DNA of 64,000 bases, taken from positions 434,001 to 498,000 of the forward strand of contig CAWDUP010000002.1 in assembly GCA_963805505.1 (NCBI GenBank). Reading direction: 5' to 3'. This DNA comes from JANPBY01 sp963805505. GTDB lineage: Bacteria > Actinomycetota > Actinomycetes > DATJPE01. Positions 25,386 through 34,487 of the stretch are shown here, one piece after another; position 1 is the stretch's first letter, and every line of letters starts with the position of its first letter. A model generated the notes under the pieces. The model searched no databases and was not told where the DNA came from. It saw only the letters and a program-made list of their open reading frames with translations. The translations under genes were made by a program, and so were the position numbers.

Positions 25386-26603
25386 GTGGAACCTAACAAG
25401 CCGAGCGAGATCTCACCCGATGTCGCCTCACCTCCAACCGACCCGATGATCCGCCTCGACGGCATCGGCAAGTCCTATCCCGACGGGACCGTGGCCGTCG
25501 CGGAGTTGAGCCTCGACATCGCCCCCGGCGAGCTATGCGTGCTCGTCGGACCGTCCGGATGTGGCAAGACCACCACCATGCGGATGATCAACCGCCTGAT
25601 CGAACCGAGCCGAGGACGGATCATTCTCGACGGACGGGACATCACTCACGAGGACCCTGTTCAGGTGCGGCGCGGTATCGGCTACGTCATCCAGCAGGTA
25701 GGGCTGTTCCCGCACCAGACGATCGAGGCCAATGTCGCGACTGTGCCGCACCTGCTCGGCTGGTCCCGTGCTCGTCGCCGGGCGCGCGTCGCAGAGCTGC
25801 TGGAGCTCGTCGGGCTCGACCCGGAGACGTACGCCGCTCGCTATCCGCACCAGCTGTCCGGCGGGCAACGTCAGCGCGTCGGTGTCGCCCGCGCGCTGGC
25901 GGCCGATCCGCCCGTGCTGCTCATGGACGAGCCGTTCGGGGCGGTCGACCCGATCGCTCGCGAGCGCCTCCAAGACGAGTTTCTCCGGCTTCAGGAGGAG
26001 CTGCACAAGACCATCGTGTTCGTGACCCACGACGTGGAGGAGGCCGTACGGCTCGGCGACCGCATCGCTGTCCTCGCCGAAGGGGGGCACCTGGAGCAGT
26101 ACGACACCCCCGCCACGATCCTCGGCGCGCCGGCGAGCACGTTCGTCGCAGACTTCGTCGGTGCCGATCGCGGCCTGAAGCGACTCGCCGTCACGTCGAT
26201 CCTCGACGAGGATCTCGAGCACCCACCGGTCGTTCACCTGGAAGACCGAGTCGCCTTCGCGGCGGCCCGCCTGCACAGCGTGAACGCTAGGGCTGCGGTC
26301 GTCCTCGATGACGACGAGCACCTGCACGGCTGGGTCGGTGTCGATCAGCTGGTCGGACCTGGCACGGTCGCCGGGCATGCGCGGCGACTGGAGGCCTGGG
26401 TCCCCCGCGACGCGTCGCTCAAACAGGCATTTGCGCAGATGCTTCAGCACGACGCGGGCTGGGTGGCCGTGCTCGCCGGCGACCGTCTCATGGGAGTCCT
26501 CACACCGACCGGACTTCATCACGCGCTGCGTCGATCTGTCGAAGCCGACGCGCATGACCTCGATCCACGCGAGGTGCAGATCGAAACGGCTGCCCATGCC
26601 TGA
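25386..26603 (+). CDS. opuCA: Glycine betaine/choline ABC transporter ATP-binding subunit
   Basis: ATPase of the importer (405 aa). Walker A GPSGCGKTT (about 53-61), Q-loop IQQVGLFPHQT, signature LSGGQRQRV, Walker B VLLMDEPFGAVD and the switch THDVEEA are all intact. A C-terminal regulatory part (about 280-395) has CBS-like character, as in OpuA-type osmosensing ATPases, with a His-rich DDDEHLHGWVG segment. GTG 25386 has GAAGG 7 nt upstream. It overlaps the M20 peptidase gene by 8 bp. It is divergent from the permease genes, an unusual split of one transporter. Confidence 0.93.
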   Translation: MEPNKPSEISPDVASPPTDPMIRLDGIGKSYPDGTVAVAELSLDIAPGELCVLVGPSGCGKTTTMRMINRLIEPSRGRIILDGRDITHEDPVQVRRGIGYVIQQVGLFPHQTIEANVATVPHLLGWSRARRRARVAELLELVGLDPETYAARYPHQLSGGQRQRVGVARALAADPPVLLMDEPFGAVDPIARERLQDEFLRLQEELHKTIVFVTHDVEEAVRLGDRIAVLAEGGHLEQYDTPATILGAPASTFVADFVGADRGLKRLAVTSILDEDLEHPPVVHLEDRVAFAAARLHSVNARAAVVLDDDEHLHGWVGVDQLVGPGTVAGHARRLEAWVPRDASLKQAFAQMLQHDAGWVAVLAGDRLMGVLTPTGLHHALRRSVEADAHDLDPREVQIETAAHA

Positions 26604-27774
26604 CGCACTCGCCGCCGGACCCAGCGAGGCCGAGGTCGAAAGAGTTCGGACGTTGGTCGGGACCGTCCGGCCCGAGCTGCTGGCGCTGTCCCATCAACTT
26701 GCCGCAGAGCCGGAACTGGCTTATGCCGAGCACCGATCAGCGCAGCGGTGCGCAGATCTGCTCGCGAGGAACGGGCTCACCGTCGAGCGGCCGGCCTACG
26801 GCCTCCAGACGGCGTTCGCCGCGCGAGCCGGTGCGCACGGGCCGCACGTGGTGATCTGCGCCGAGTACGACGCGCTGCCGGAAGTGGGACACGCCTGCGG
26901 GCACAACATCATCGCGGCCTCGGCCATCGGCGCTGGGATCGCGCTGGCTGCGCTCGCCGATGAGGTGGGGCTTCGGGTGACCGTCTTGGGGACTCCGGCT
27001 GAGGAAGTAGGGGGCGGGAAGGTCGACCTGATTCGGGCTGGCGCCTTCGACGGAGTCGACGCCGCGATGATGGTGCATCCGTCTCCGTATGACGATCACG
27101 CACCGCAAGCCCTGGCCATCGAGGAGTGGCAGGTCGTCGTGCGCGGGCACGCCTCGCACGCCAGCTCCGCACCCGAGCTGGGTCGCAACGCCCTGGATGG
27201 GCTCGTGCTCGGCTACACCTCGATCGGCCTGCTCAGGCAGCACTTGCGCGCCAACCAGCAGGTGCACGGGATCATCACGCACGGCGGCGCAGCCCCCAAC
27301 ATCGTCCCCGACCGGGTCGAGGCTGCCTACTACCTGCGGGCCGTCGACTCTGCCGACCTGGACGATCTACGAGACCGCGTGCGGGCCTGTCTCGAGGGGG
27401 CGTGCGTGGCGACCGGCACCACCGTGGAGATCACTCAGGTCGGAAACGTCTACGAGCCCATCAAGGCACACCCCGGGCTTGCCGCCGCGTTCTCCGCAGC
27501 CTGCCTGGCCCTCGGCAGGCCTTACACCCCGGATCCCGCCGGTGACGGCCTTTCCGGATCGACCGACTTCGGCAACGTGAGCGCGCTGGTGCCTGGGCTG
27601 CATGCCGACCTGGCGGTGCATTCGTGGCCCGTGGTCAACCACCAGCACGAGTTTGCGGCGCACTGCGTGACCGAGGCCGGCGACCGCACGCTCCTCGACG
27701 GTGCCATGGCCTTGGCGTTGACCGGCCTGCGAGTCGCCGCCGACCCGCAGCTGCTCACCGCGACCAGCTCGTAG
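26596..27774 (+). CDS. M20 family metallopeptidase/amidohydrolase (AbgB/PM20D2-like)
   Basis: Zinc-dependent peptidase-like hydrolase, 392 aa. Metal and catalytic motifs: CAEYDALPEVGHACGHN (about 87-103, with the HACGH zinc site), TPAEEVGGGK with the catalytic Glu, the HPSPYDDHAP segment, and a C-terminal SGSTDFGNVS then HSWPVVNHQHEF. This is the pattern of p-aminobenzoyl-glutamate hydrolase and PM20D2 dipeptidases. The start ATG 26596 overlaps opuCA by 8 bp, so it is translated with the transporter ATPase; it may act on a compatible solute or dipeptide imported by it (inference). Confidence 0.88.
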   Translation: MPDALAAGPSEAEVERVRTLVGTVRPELLALSHQLAAEPELAYAEHRSAQRCADLLARNGLTVERPAYGLQTAFAARAGAHGPHVVICAEYDALPEVGHACGHNIIAASAIGAGIALAALADEVGLRVTVLGTPAEEVGGGKVDLIRAGAFDGVDAAMMVHPSPYDDHAPQALAIEEWQVVVRGHASHASSAPELGRNALDGLVLGYTSIGLLRQHLRANQQVHGIITHGGAAPNIVPDRVEAAYYLRAVDSADLDDLRDRVRACLEGACVATGTTVEITQVGNVYEPIKAHPGLAAAFSAACLALGRPYTPDPAGDGLSGSTDFGNVSALVPGLHADLAVHSWPVVNHQHEFAAHCVTEAGDRTLLDGAMALALTGLRVAADPQLLTATSS

Positions 27775-27775
27775 A

Positions 27776-28243
27776 TCACGCCCTCTCGTGCGCGTCTTCG
27801 CTGTCCTCGGGAAGGCGCAACGCCCGCTCGAGGAGCAGCGCACCGATCACGAGCACGACAGCGCCGATCACGCAGAGCCCGCAGCGCAGAGCCACGTCTC
27901 TTCGATAGCCGGTCTGCAGATCGCCGAGCAGAAACAGCGCATAGCCCGCGTAGCCTCCGGCCACCCCCGCCCCGACCCGAGACGCGGCAACGCCAAGTGC
28001 CGCCAACCGTGCGCCAACCAACGGCGGCAGCCGTTTGGTTCCGGGCTTTCCTTCAAGGCGGGCCCGAGTACGGATCGCGGTGTAGATCAAGCCCACCCCA
28101 GCGGCCGCCAAGACGGCCGCGGCTGAGTACGGCACGCTCGCGACCTCCCCTCGGCTGAGGAAGACGATCCGAGCCACCAACCAGCCCGCGACAGCACCAA
28201 CCGCCGCCCACGCGGCGAGCGTCCGCCACGTCGTCGCGGTCAC
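27776..28243 (-). CDS. DUF3180 membrane protein of the folate operon
   Basis: A 155-residue protein with about four membrane helices (near 8-28, 40-58, 75-110 and 120-140) and the DUF3180 pattern, including the glycine-rich ASRVGAGVAGGYAGYALFLLGDL near the middle. It follows folK in most actinomycetes; function unknown. The GTG start overlaps the folK stop (GTGA). It is the last gene of the fol-ftsH run and meets the M20 gene tail to tail with one base between stops. Confidence 0.9.
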   Translation of the reverse strand: MTATTWRTLAAWAAVGAVAGWLVARIVFLSRGEVASVPYSAAAVLAAAGVGLIYTAIRTRARLEGKPGTKRLPPLVGARLAALGVAASRVGAGVAGGYAGYALFLLGDLQTGYRRDVALRCGLCVIGAVVLVIGALLLERALRLPEDSEDAHERA

Positions 28244-28764
28244 GGTCGCGCCACCGGCAACTCCAACCCGGAGACGAGCTGAACGTCGGCAAGGTCAGCG
28301 CTGGACAGCTCACCCAGCAGCTCCAGCACGGGTCCCCATCGCGGGATCACGGCGTCGGGATCGACCTGCGACCAGGGCACGAGGACAAAGGCCCTCTCGT
28401 GGGCCCGTGGGTGAGGGAGGGTCAGGTCGGGGTCGTCGGAGACCTCCTCACCAAGCACAAGGATGTCGATGTCGAGAGTTCGAGGACCCCAACGCTCGGC
28501 GCGGATCCGTCCGTGGGCCGCCTCGACCACTTGCGCCGCGTCAAGCACCGCTCGGGCGCTCAGTGCCGTTTCGATGATGACCACCGCATTGAGGTAGCGG
28601 TCCTGTGCGGGGCCACCAACTGGGCCTGTCTCATAGACCGAGGATGCAGCGACGAGGTGCAGACCGGGGACGGACGCCAGGTCTTTCACCGCGGCGATCA
28701 GGACAGCTGCCCGGTCTCCCACGTTGCTTCCGAGCGCCAGGGCGCCGCGTCTGACGCCGGTCAT
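28240..28764 (-). CDS. folK: 6-hydroxymethyl-7,8-dihydropterin pyrophosphokinase
   Basis: Folate synthesis step that pyrophosphorylates the pterin alcohol. The 174-residue protein has ALALGSNVGDR (about 8-18), VYETGPVGG, the catalytic RWGPRTLDIDIL (about 93-104) and LPHPRAHERAFVLVP. ATG 28764 lies 10 bp after the folB stop; an earlier start would overlap folB. It is coupled to the DUF3180 gene. Confidence 0.95.
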   Translation of the reverse strand: MTGVRRGALALGSNVGDRAAVLIAAVKDLASVPGLHLVAASSVYETGPVGGPAQDRYLNAVVIIETALSARAVLDAAQVVEAAHGRIRAERWGPRTLDIDILVLGEEVSDDPDLTLPHPRAHERAFVLVPWSQVDPDAVIPRWGPVLELLGELSSADLADVQLVSGLELPVARP

Positions 28765-28774
28765 CGCGATGGCC

Positions 28775-29140
28775 TCACGGACGGCGCCGAACGATCGTGA
28801 TTTCCACGTCATCGAAGCCGACGGTCATGGGTGCCTCGGGTTTGTGCACGGTGACCTCCACCTGCTCAACCCGTCCATCAGCCAGGCAACAGTCCGCGAC
28901 GCGCTGAGCCAGGGTCTCGATGAGGTGGACGGGCTCGCCCTCGACAACAGCGATGACCGCTTCTCCGACCGTTCCGTAGTCGACGGTGTCGTCGAGGTGG
29001 TCGCTCGCGGCGGCCGGAGTGGTGTCGACGTGCAAGGTGACGTCGACGACGAACAGCTGACCATCTGCGCGCTCGTGGTCGAACCAGCCATGGCGACCGC
29101 GCGCGCGAAGTCCTCGCAGGACGACTCGATCAGTGCTCAT
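28775..29140 (-). CDS. folB: Dihydroneopterin aldolase
   Basis: Converts dihydroneopterin to the hydroxymethyl pterin used by FolK. The 121-residue tunnelling-fold protein has GRHGWFDHERADGQ at about 16-29 (with the pterin Glu region), VDYGTVGEAV, the LIETLAQRVADCCL helix and the catalytic Lys in VTVHKPEAPM (about 98-107). ATG 29140 overlaps the folP stop by 11 bp; a GTG further upstream would overlap more. Confidence 0.95.
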   Translation of the reverse strand: MSTDRVVLRGLRARGRHGWFDHERADGQLFVVDVTLHVDTTPAAASDHLDDTVDYGTVGEAVIAVVEGEPVHLIETLAQRVADCCLADGRVEQVEVTVHKPEAPMTVGFDDVEITIVRRRP

Positions 29141-30020
29141 TGCTTCCCATCTTGCCCGCATGACTCGGCTGGTTGTTCCACGCAGCGGCTACCGCGACCG
29201 CAGCGCGACTTCCCCGCGGGTCGTGAACGCGCACTCCCCAGACACCGTCTCGAGCCGCCAGCGCGGATACCGCATCGGTCGCTGCATCCCGCGCCTCAGC
29301 GCCTTGCCCCGAACCGGGCGAAACCTGCGCTTCGCCGAGAAACCGTTTGCGGGAGGCCCCTACGAGCAGCGGGCGCCCCAAGGGGGCTAGCTCGTCGAGA
29401 CGCGCCAGCAGCGCCCAGTTGTGCCAGGACTTCTTCGCGAAGCCCAACCCTGGATCAAGCACCAGACGGGTCGCGGACAGTCCTGCCTCAAGGGCTGCAT
29501 CGACGCGGGCGCCGAGCTCCCGCACGACGTCGCTCACCACGTCCTCGTAGATGGCCAGTCGTTCCATCTCGGCACTCGGACCCCGCCAGTGCATGACGAC
29601 ATAGGGAACGTCGAGGCGCGCCATCGTGGAGAGCATCTGGGGGTCGGCCTGCCCACCGGAGACGTCGTTGACCAACACAGCCCCAGCGTCGACGGCTGCC
29701 TGCGCCGTGGCTGCCGACATCGTGTCGATGCTCACGTGGACGCCGGCAGCAGCGAGGCCGCGAACCACGGGAAGGACCCGAGCCTGCTCGACCTCGGTAG
29801 GAACCCGAAGGGCGCCAGGGCGAGTGGACTCACCACCCACATCGACGAGGTCCGCACCCTGCTCGGTGAGACGTAGGCCGTGGGCAACGGCATCTGGTGG
29901 CGCCAGGAAGCGGCCACCGTCGGAAAAGGAGTCGGGTGTGACGTTGACGATCCCCATCACCACGGCGCGCCCGAGGCCGCGAAGATCCGCAGGCAGGCCT
30001 GACGGTTCCGACCGCGTCAT
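29130..30020 (-). CDS. folP: Dihydropteroate synthase
   Basis: Joins pterin pyrophosphate and p-aminobenzoate (target of sulfonamides). The 296-residue TIM barrel has VMGIVNVTPDSFSDGG (about 21-36), ADLVDVGGESTRPGA (loop 2), HVSIDTM, LVNDVSGG and the pterin-binding LDPGLGFAKKSWHNW and GASRKRFLG. ATG 30020 is preferred over the GTG immediately upstream. It follows folE with a 40-bp gap. Confidence 0.96.
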   Translation of the reverse strand: MTRSEPSGLPADLRGLGRAVVMGIVNVTPDSFSDGGRFLAPPDAVAHGLRLTEQGADLVDVGGESTRPGALRVPTEVEQARVLPVVRGLAAAGVHVSIDTMSAATAQAAVDAGAVLVNDVSGGQADPQMLSTMARLDVPYVVMHWRGPSAEMERLAIYEDVVSDVVRELGARVDAALEAGLSATRLVLDPGLGFAKKSWHNWALLARLDELAPLGRPLLVGASRKRFLGEAQVSPGSGQGAEARDAATDAVSALAARDGVWGVRVHDPRGSRAAVAVAAAWNNQPSHAGKMGSNEH

Positions 30021-30060
30021 CACGACGACAAGCCTACGAACACCGATGACTCGGCGAGGC

Positions 30061-30666
30061 TCAACGCCCAGCCAGGATCAGGCTCATCGCTTCAGACCGG
30101 GTCGCGGGGTCACGCAGCTGGCCGCGCACCGCCGAGGTGACGGTGATGGCTCCGGGCTTGCGAATTCCGCGCATGGCCATGCAGAGGTGCTCGCACTCGA
30201 ACACCACGATCACCCCCCGCGGGGCGAGCTCGGCCACCAAGGCTTCGGCCACCTGCGTCGTCAGCCGCTCCTGAACCTGCGGCCGCTTGGCAAAGACGTC
30301 AACGAGGCGAGCGAGCTTGGACAGCCCGGTGATTCGACCGTCCGCGCTGGGGATGTAGCCGACGTGCGCCTTGCCGAAGAAGGGCACCAGGTGGTGCTCG
30401 CACTGACTCCACACCTCGATGTCACGAACGAGGACCAGTTCGTCGTGCCCCAGGTCGAAGGTGGTGGTGAGCACGTCCTCCGGGCTCTGCCGTAATCCCG
30501 CGAACACCTCGGCGTAGAGCCTGGCGACGCGAGCGGGAGTGTCGCGCAGGCCGTCGCGATCCGGATCTTCCCCGACCGCCAGCAGCAGCTCGCGGACGGC
30601 CCGCTCGGCCCGAGGAAGGTCGAACGCCGGCATGGAACGATCGGGAAGCGCGATCGGGTCGACCAC
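30061..30666 (-). CDS. folE: GTP cyclohydrolase I
   Basis: Converts GTP to dihydroneopterin triphosphate. The 201-residue tunnelling-fold enzyme has the zinc site SQCEHHLVPFFGKAHVGYIP (about 87-106) and the second Cys-rich FECEHLCMAMRGIRKPG (about 156-172). The GTG start lies 6 bp downstream of the ftsH stop, so it belongs to the ftsH transcript. Length and motifs are complete. Confidence 0.96.
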   Translation of the reverse strand: MVDPIALPDRSMPAFDLPRAERAVRELLLAVGEDPDRDGLRDTPARVARLYAEVFAGLRQSPEDVLTTTFDLGHDELVLVRDIEVWSQCEHHLVPFFGKAHVGYIPSADGRITGLSKLARLVDVFAKRPQVQERLTTQVAEALVAELAPRGVIVVFECEHLCMAMRGIRKPGAITVTSAVRGQLRDPATRSEAMSLILAGR

Positions 30667-30672
30667 GGCGAC

Positions 30673-32739
30673 CTAGGCCGGTGGCTCTGGCGGCGGCTCG
30701 CTCACCGGCTGGTCAGAGCCGGCGGAGTCGTGCTGACCCTCGTCCGCTCGCTTGTCCGCTCCGGGGGTGCGCACCGCCTCCTGGGACGAACCGTTCGAGG
30801 AACCGTGAGCGGAGCCGTTCGCAGCTGCCGTCGCCGAGCCGTTGGATGCTGCGCGCTCCTTCGGCGAGCTCACCGGTGGCAGGTCGGAGACGGGTCGGCC
30901 GGCCGAAGACAGCCACACGGAACGCTCGGCGCGACGCCTCATCGGTTCAAAGATGCGGGCGACTTCTTCCTTGTCGAGCGTCTCCTTCTCGAGCAGCTCG
31001 AGCACCAACGAATCGAGAACGTCACGGTTGGCGTTGAGGATCTCCCAGGCTTCGTCGTGGGCGGTCTCGATGAGCGCCCGAACCTCTTGATCGACGATCT
31101 CGGCGATGCCCTCGGAGTAGTCGCGCTGATGGCCCATGTCGCGGCCCAGGAAGACCTCGCCGGAGTCCTGGCCGAGCTTGATGGCACCGATTCGCTCGGA
31201 CATGCCGTACTGCGTGACCATCGCCCGAGCGACGCTGGTCGCCTTCTCGATGTCGTTGGCAGCGCCAGTGGTCGGGTCGTGGAACACGAGCTCCTCGGCC
31301 ACCCGGCCACCCAGCATGTAGGCGAGCTGATCGAGCATCTCGTTGCGCGTGGTGGAGTACTTGTCCTCATCGGGCAGCACCATCGTGTAGCCGAGGGCTC
31401 GGCCGCGGGGCAGGATCGTCACCTTGTGCACGGGATCCGTGTGCGGCAGCGCGGCAGCGACCAGCGCGTGACCACCTTCGTGGTAGGCCGTGATCTTCTT
31501 TTCCTTCTCGTTCATCAACCGAGTCCGCTTCTGCGGGCCCGCCACCACGCGGTCGATCGCCTCGTCCATCGACGAGGGATCGATGAGCTTGTTGCCTTGG
31601 CGCGCCGTCAGTAGCGCAGCCTCGTTCAGAACGTTGGCCAGGTCAGCCCCGGTGAATCCTGGGGTTCGGCGAGCGACTGCGCGCAGGTCGACGTCCGGAG
31701 ACAGCGGCTTGCCCTTGGCATGCACCTCAAGGATCTCCTGACGCCCGTTGAGGTCTGGGCGTTCGACGGCGATCTGCCGGTCGAAGCGTCCCGGCCTGAG
31801 CAAGGCGGGGTCGAGGATGTCTGGTCGGTTGGTCGCCGCGATGAGGATGACCCCACCGCGCACGTCGAAGCCGTCCATCTCGACGAGGAGCTGGTTGAGC
31901 GTCTGCTCGCGCTCGTCGTGCCCGCCGCCGAGGCCGGCACCACGGTGGCGTCCCACGGCGTCGATCTCGTCGACGAAGACGATGGCTGGGGCGTTCGACT
32001 TCGCCTGCTCGAACAGGTCGCGAACTCGGCTGGCGCCGACCCCGACGAACATCTCGACGAAGTCCGACCCAGAGATGGAGAAGAACGGCACGCCGGCCTC
32101 GCCGGCGACAGCCCGGGCCAGCAGCGTCTTGCCCGTGCCCGGGGGACCGTAGAGCAGAACACCCTTGGGGATCTTCGCCCCCACGGCTTGGAACTTCGCC
32201 GGCTCCTCCAGGAACTCCTTGATCTCCTCGAGCTCCTCGACGGCCTCGTCGGAGCCGGCGACATCAGCGAACGTGGTCTTCGGAGTGTCCTTGGCGACCA
32301 CCTTGGCCTTGGACTTCCCGAACTGCATGACTCGCGATCCGCCGCCTTGCATCTGGTTCATCACGAAGAAGAAGAGCACGACCAGGAGCAGGATCGGGAG
32401 CAGATTGATGAGCAGCGAGGTGAGCAGCCCCTGGGTGGCCTTCTTCCCGTCCCAGCCTTCCGGCGGGACGTTGGCCTCGAGCGCATCGGCCAAGATCTGG
32501 CTCTGAGCGGAGACGTACTGCGCCTGTTCTTTCGTGCCGTCGTTGAGGGTGATCTCGATGCGCTGCTCAGGATCGACCATCAGCGCAGACTTGACCTGCT
32601 TGCCCTGGATGGCGGCGAGCACCTCAGAGGTCTTGACCTGCTCGGCCTTGCCGCTGGACGACACGAACTGGGCAGCCAGCAGCAACACCAGAACGAGCAG
32701 GGCAATCCAGACGATGGGGCCCCTGAGATAGCGCTTCAA
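30673..32739 (-). CDS. ftsH: ATP-dependent zinc metalloprotease FtsH
   Basis: Membrane-bound AAA+ protease. In 688 residues: transmembrane segments at about 9-26 and 105-127 around an extracytoplasmic domain, Walker A GPPGTGKT (198-205), Walker B IVFVDEID, the second region of homology ATNRPDILDPALLRPGRFDR and the zinc site HEGGH (420-424). The C-terminal 85 residues are a low-complexity Ser/Asn/Gly/Glu tail, longer than in E. coli but common in actinomycetes. It heads the folE-folP-folB-folK-DUF3180 series. The 177-bp spacer to hpt probably contains its promoter. Confidence 0.97.
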   Translation of the reverse strand: MKRYLRGPIVWIALLVLVLLLAAQFVSSSGKAEQVKTSEVLAAIQGKQVKSALMVDPEQRIEITLNDGTKEQAQYVSAQSQILADALEANVPPEGWDGKKATQGLLTSLLINLLPILLLVVLFFFVMNQMQGGGSRVMQFGKSKAKVVAKDTPKTTFADVAGSDEAVEELEEIKEFLEEPAKFQAVGAKIPKGVLLYGPPGTGKTLLARAVAGEAGVPFFSISGSDFVEMFVGVGASRVRDLFEQAKSNAPAIVFVDEIDAVGRHRGAGLGGGHDEREQTLNQLLVEMDGFDVRGGVILIAATNRPDILDPALLRPGRFDRQIAVERPDLNGRQEILEVHAKGKPLSPDVDLRAVARRTPGFTGADLANVLNEAALLTARQGNKLIDPSSMDEAIDRVVAGPQKRTRLMNEKEKKITAYHEGGHALVAAALPHTDPVHKVTILPRGRALGYTMVLPDEDKYSTTRNEMLDQLAYMLGGRVAEELVFHDPTTGAANDIEKATSVARAMVTQYGMSERIGAIKLGQDSGEVFLGRDMGHQRDYSEGIAEIVDQEVRALIETAHDEAWEILNANRDVLDSLVLELLEKETLDKEEVARIFEPMRRRAERSVWLSSAGRPVSDLPPVSSPKERAASNGSATAAANGSAHGSSNGSSQEAVRTPGADKRADEGQHDSAGSDQPVSEPPPEPPA

Positions 32740-32916
32740 CGATGTTGGGGCGCGGGACGCCCCACCTCCTGCCTGACCGATGTCTCGCCCGGACGGGCGT
32801 ACGCCTCCCGGACCTCAACGGTACCCCGGCAAACCGACGCCTGCCGAACTCGGTCCGTCCGTTCGCGTACGGCGTACCGGACCGGCAACGGGGGGCGAGG
32901 GGACGGGGACGGACGG

Positions 32917-33468
32917 TCAGGAGTAGACGTGGGCGGCGAGCGTGCCGACGAACGGGAGCGTGCGGTAGCGCTCGGCGTAGTCCAGGCCGTAGCCGACGAC
33001 GAACTCGTTGGGGATGTCGAATCCGACGTAGCGGACAGAGACATCAACCTGAGCGGCATCGGGCTTGCGGAGCAGCGCGAACACCTCGACAGATGCTGGG
33101 CCTCTCGAACGGAGGTTGCGCAGCAGCCACGACAAGGTCAGGCCGGAGTCGATGATGTCTTCGACGACCAGGACGTGGCGTCCGGTGATGTCGCGGTCAA
33201 GGTCCTTGAGAATGCGTACTACACCAGAGGACTTGGTGCCGGAGCCGTAGGAGGAAACGGCCATCCAGTCCATCTGCGCAGGTACGTGCAGGGCGCGGGA
33301 CAGGTCGGCCATGACCATGACGGCGCCCTTGAGCACACCCACCACAAGCAGATCCCGGTCCGCATAGTCCGCGTCGATCTCGGCAGCCAGCTCCTGGATG
33401 CGAGTCGCGATCTCTGTCTCCTCGACCAGCACCTTCTCCAGATCGGTGCCCATGTCGTCGGCGTTCAT
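32917..33468 (-). CDS. hpt: Hypoxanthine (guanine) phosphoribosyltransferase
   Basis: Purine salvage enzyme. The 183-residue protein has ADRDLLVVGVLKGAVMVMADL near the N-terminus, SYGSGTKSSG, the PRPP loop HVLVVEDIIDSGLTL (about 98-112) and the C-terminal VGFDIPNEFVVGYGLDYAERYR. ATG 33468 overlaps the tilS stop (ATGA), the usual tilS-hpt coupling. ftsH follows on the same strand 177 bp away. Confidence 0.96.
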   Translation of the reverse strand: MNADDMGTDLEKVLVEETEIATRIQELAAEIDADYADRDLLVVGVLKGAVMVMADLSRALHVPAQMDWMAVSSYGSGTKSSGVVRILKDLDRDITGRHVLVVEDIIDSGLTLSWLLRNLRSRGPASVEVFALLRKPDAAQVDVSVRYVGFDIPNEFVVGYGLDYAERYRTLPFVGTLAAHVYS

Positions 33469-34487
33469 GCCTGCGCGCTCCGTCGGTTATGAGTGATCCG
33501 AGCCAGGTGCAGCCTCCCACAGTCCCGCCAGGCAGACACCTGCCCGGGCAGGGCGACGGCGCCTTGACCAGACCACGCGGCCACCAAAGCGTCGACGGCG
33601 AGAATGTGCCCAGCGCTGAGGGATCCCGGCGGGCAGCCGGCGTCGATGGCCACCCGTCGCACGAGCCGCGTACGAACCGCTCTCGGCAGGCGGGCCAGCC
33701 GTTGCACATCCATCGCCCCGTCGGTCACCTGGACCTCCGGCAGCATGGCTTCGGCCCAGCCGTCCAGTGCGTCCGCGTCGGCTCGCAGCAGGTCGGCCGA
33801 GCGAGCCAGCCCCTCGACGGCGCCGGCGCCAAGGACATCGGCGAGCTGCGGCAGCAGGTCTCCACGGATCCGGCTGCGGGTGAAGCGGGGGTCCTCGTTG
33901 TGCGGGTCGTCCCACACCTCGAGCCCGATGGCGGTTGCGGCCTCGCGAAGCGTCGAACGGTCTAGGGCGAGAAGCGGTCGGCGGTAGCGGCCCTGTACTG
34001 CGGGCATGCCGGACAACGAGCGAGCCCCCGAGCCACGAGCCAAGCCCAGCAGCACCGTCTCTGCTTGATCCTGCTTCGTGTGGCCCAGCAGCACCGCTGC
34101 GGCCCCCAAGCGATCGGCGGCATGGTCGAGCGCGGCATACCGGGCGGTACGAGCGGCGGCCTCCGGACCACCGGCCGATCCGACCTGCACGCCGATCACC
34201 TCGCACGGGTCGCACCCCAGGCCACGCAGGGCCGCGGCGACGGATGCGGCCCGCTCGGCCGATCCAGCCTGCAGGCCGTGGTCGATGGTGACACTGCCCA
34301 CCCGCAAGCCCGCCTGCTCCGCCTCGTGACACGCCGCCGCGGCGAGAGCCAACGAGTCCGCCCCGCCGCTGCACGCGACCAGGACCAGGTCCCCGGCGTC
34401 GAGATCAGCCAGCGTGAGCCGTACTGCCCTGCGGGTGTCGGCCACCGCGCGCGGCAGGCCGGACCGGCTCCCCGGTGGACGCGTCAT
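33465..34487 (-). CDS. tilS: tRNA(Ile)-lysidine synthetase
   Basis: Modifies C34 of the AUA-reading tRNA-Ile to lysidine. The 340-residue protein has the PP-loop VACSGGADSLAL (about 36-47), VTIDHGLQAGSAE, LGHTKQDQAETVLLGLARGSG and DDPHNEDPRFTRSRIR. The C-terminal region beyond 230 is weakly conserved. ATG 34487 overlaps the stop of the DUF2342 gene (ATGA). It is followed by hpt with another 4-bp overlap. Confidence 0.95.
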   Translation of the reverse strand: MTRPPGSRSGLPRAVADTRRAVRLTLADLDAGDLVLVACSGGADSLALAAAACHEAEQAGLRVGSVTIDHGLQAGSAERAASVAAALRGLGCDPCEVIGVQVGSAGGPEAAARTARYAALDHAADRLGAAAVLLGHTKQDQAETVLLGLARGSGARSLSGMPAVQGRYRRPLLALDRSTLREAATAIGLEVWDDPHNEDPRFTRSRIRGDLLPQLADVLGAGAVEGLARSADLLRADADALDGWAEAMLPEVQVTDGAMDVQRLARLPRAVRTRLVRRVAIDAGCPPGSLSAGHILAVDALVAAWSGQGAVALPGQVSAWRDCGRLHLARITHNRRSAQA

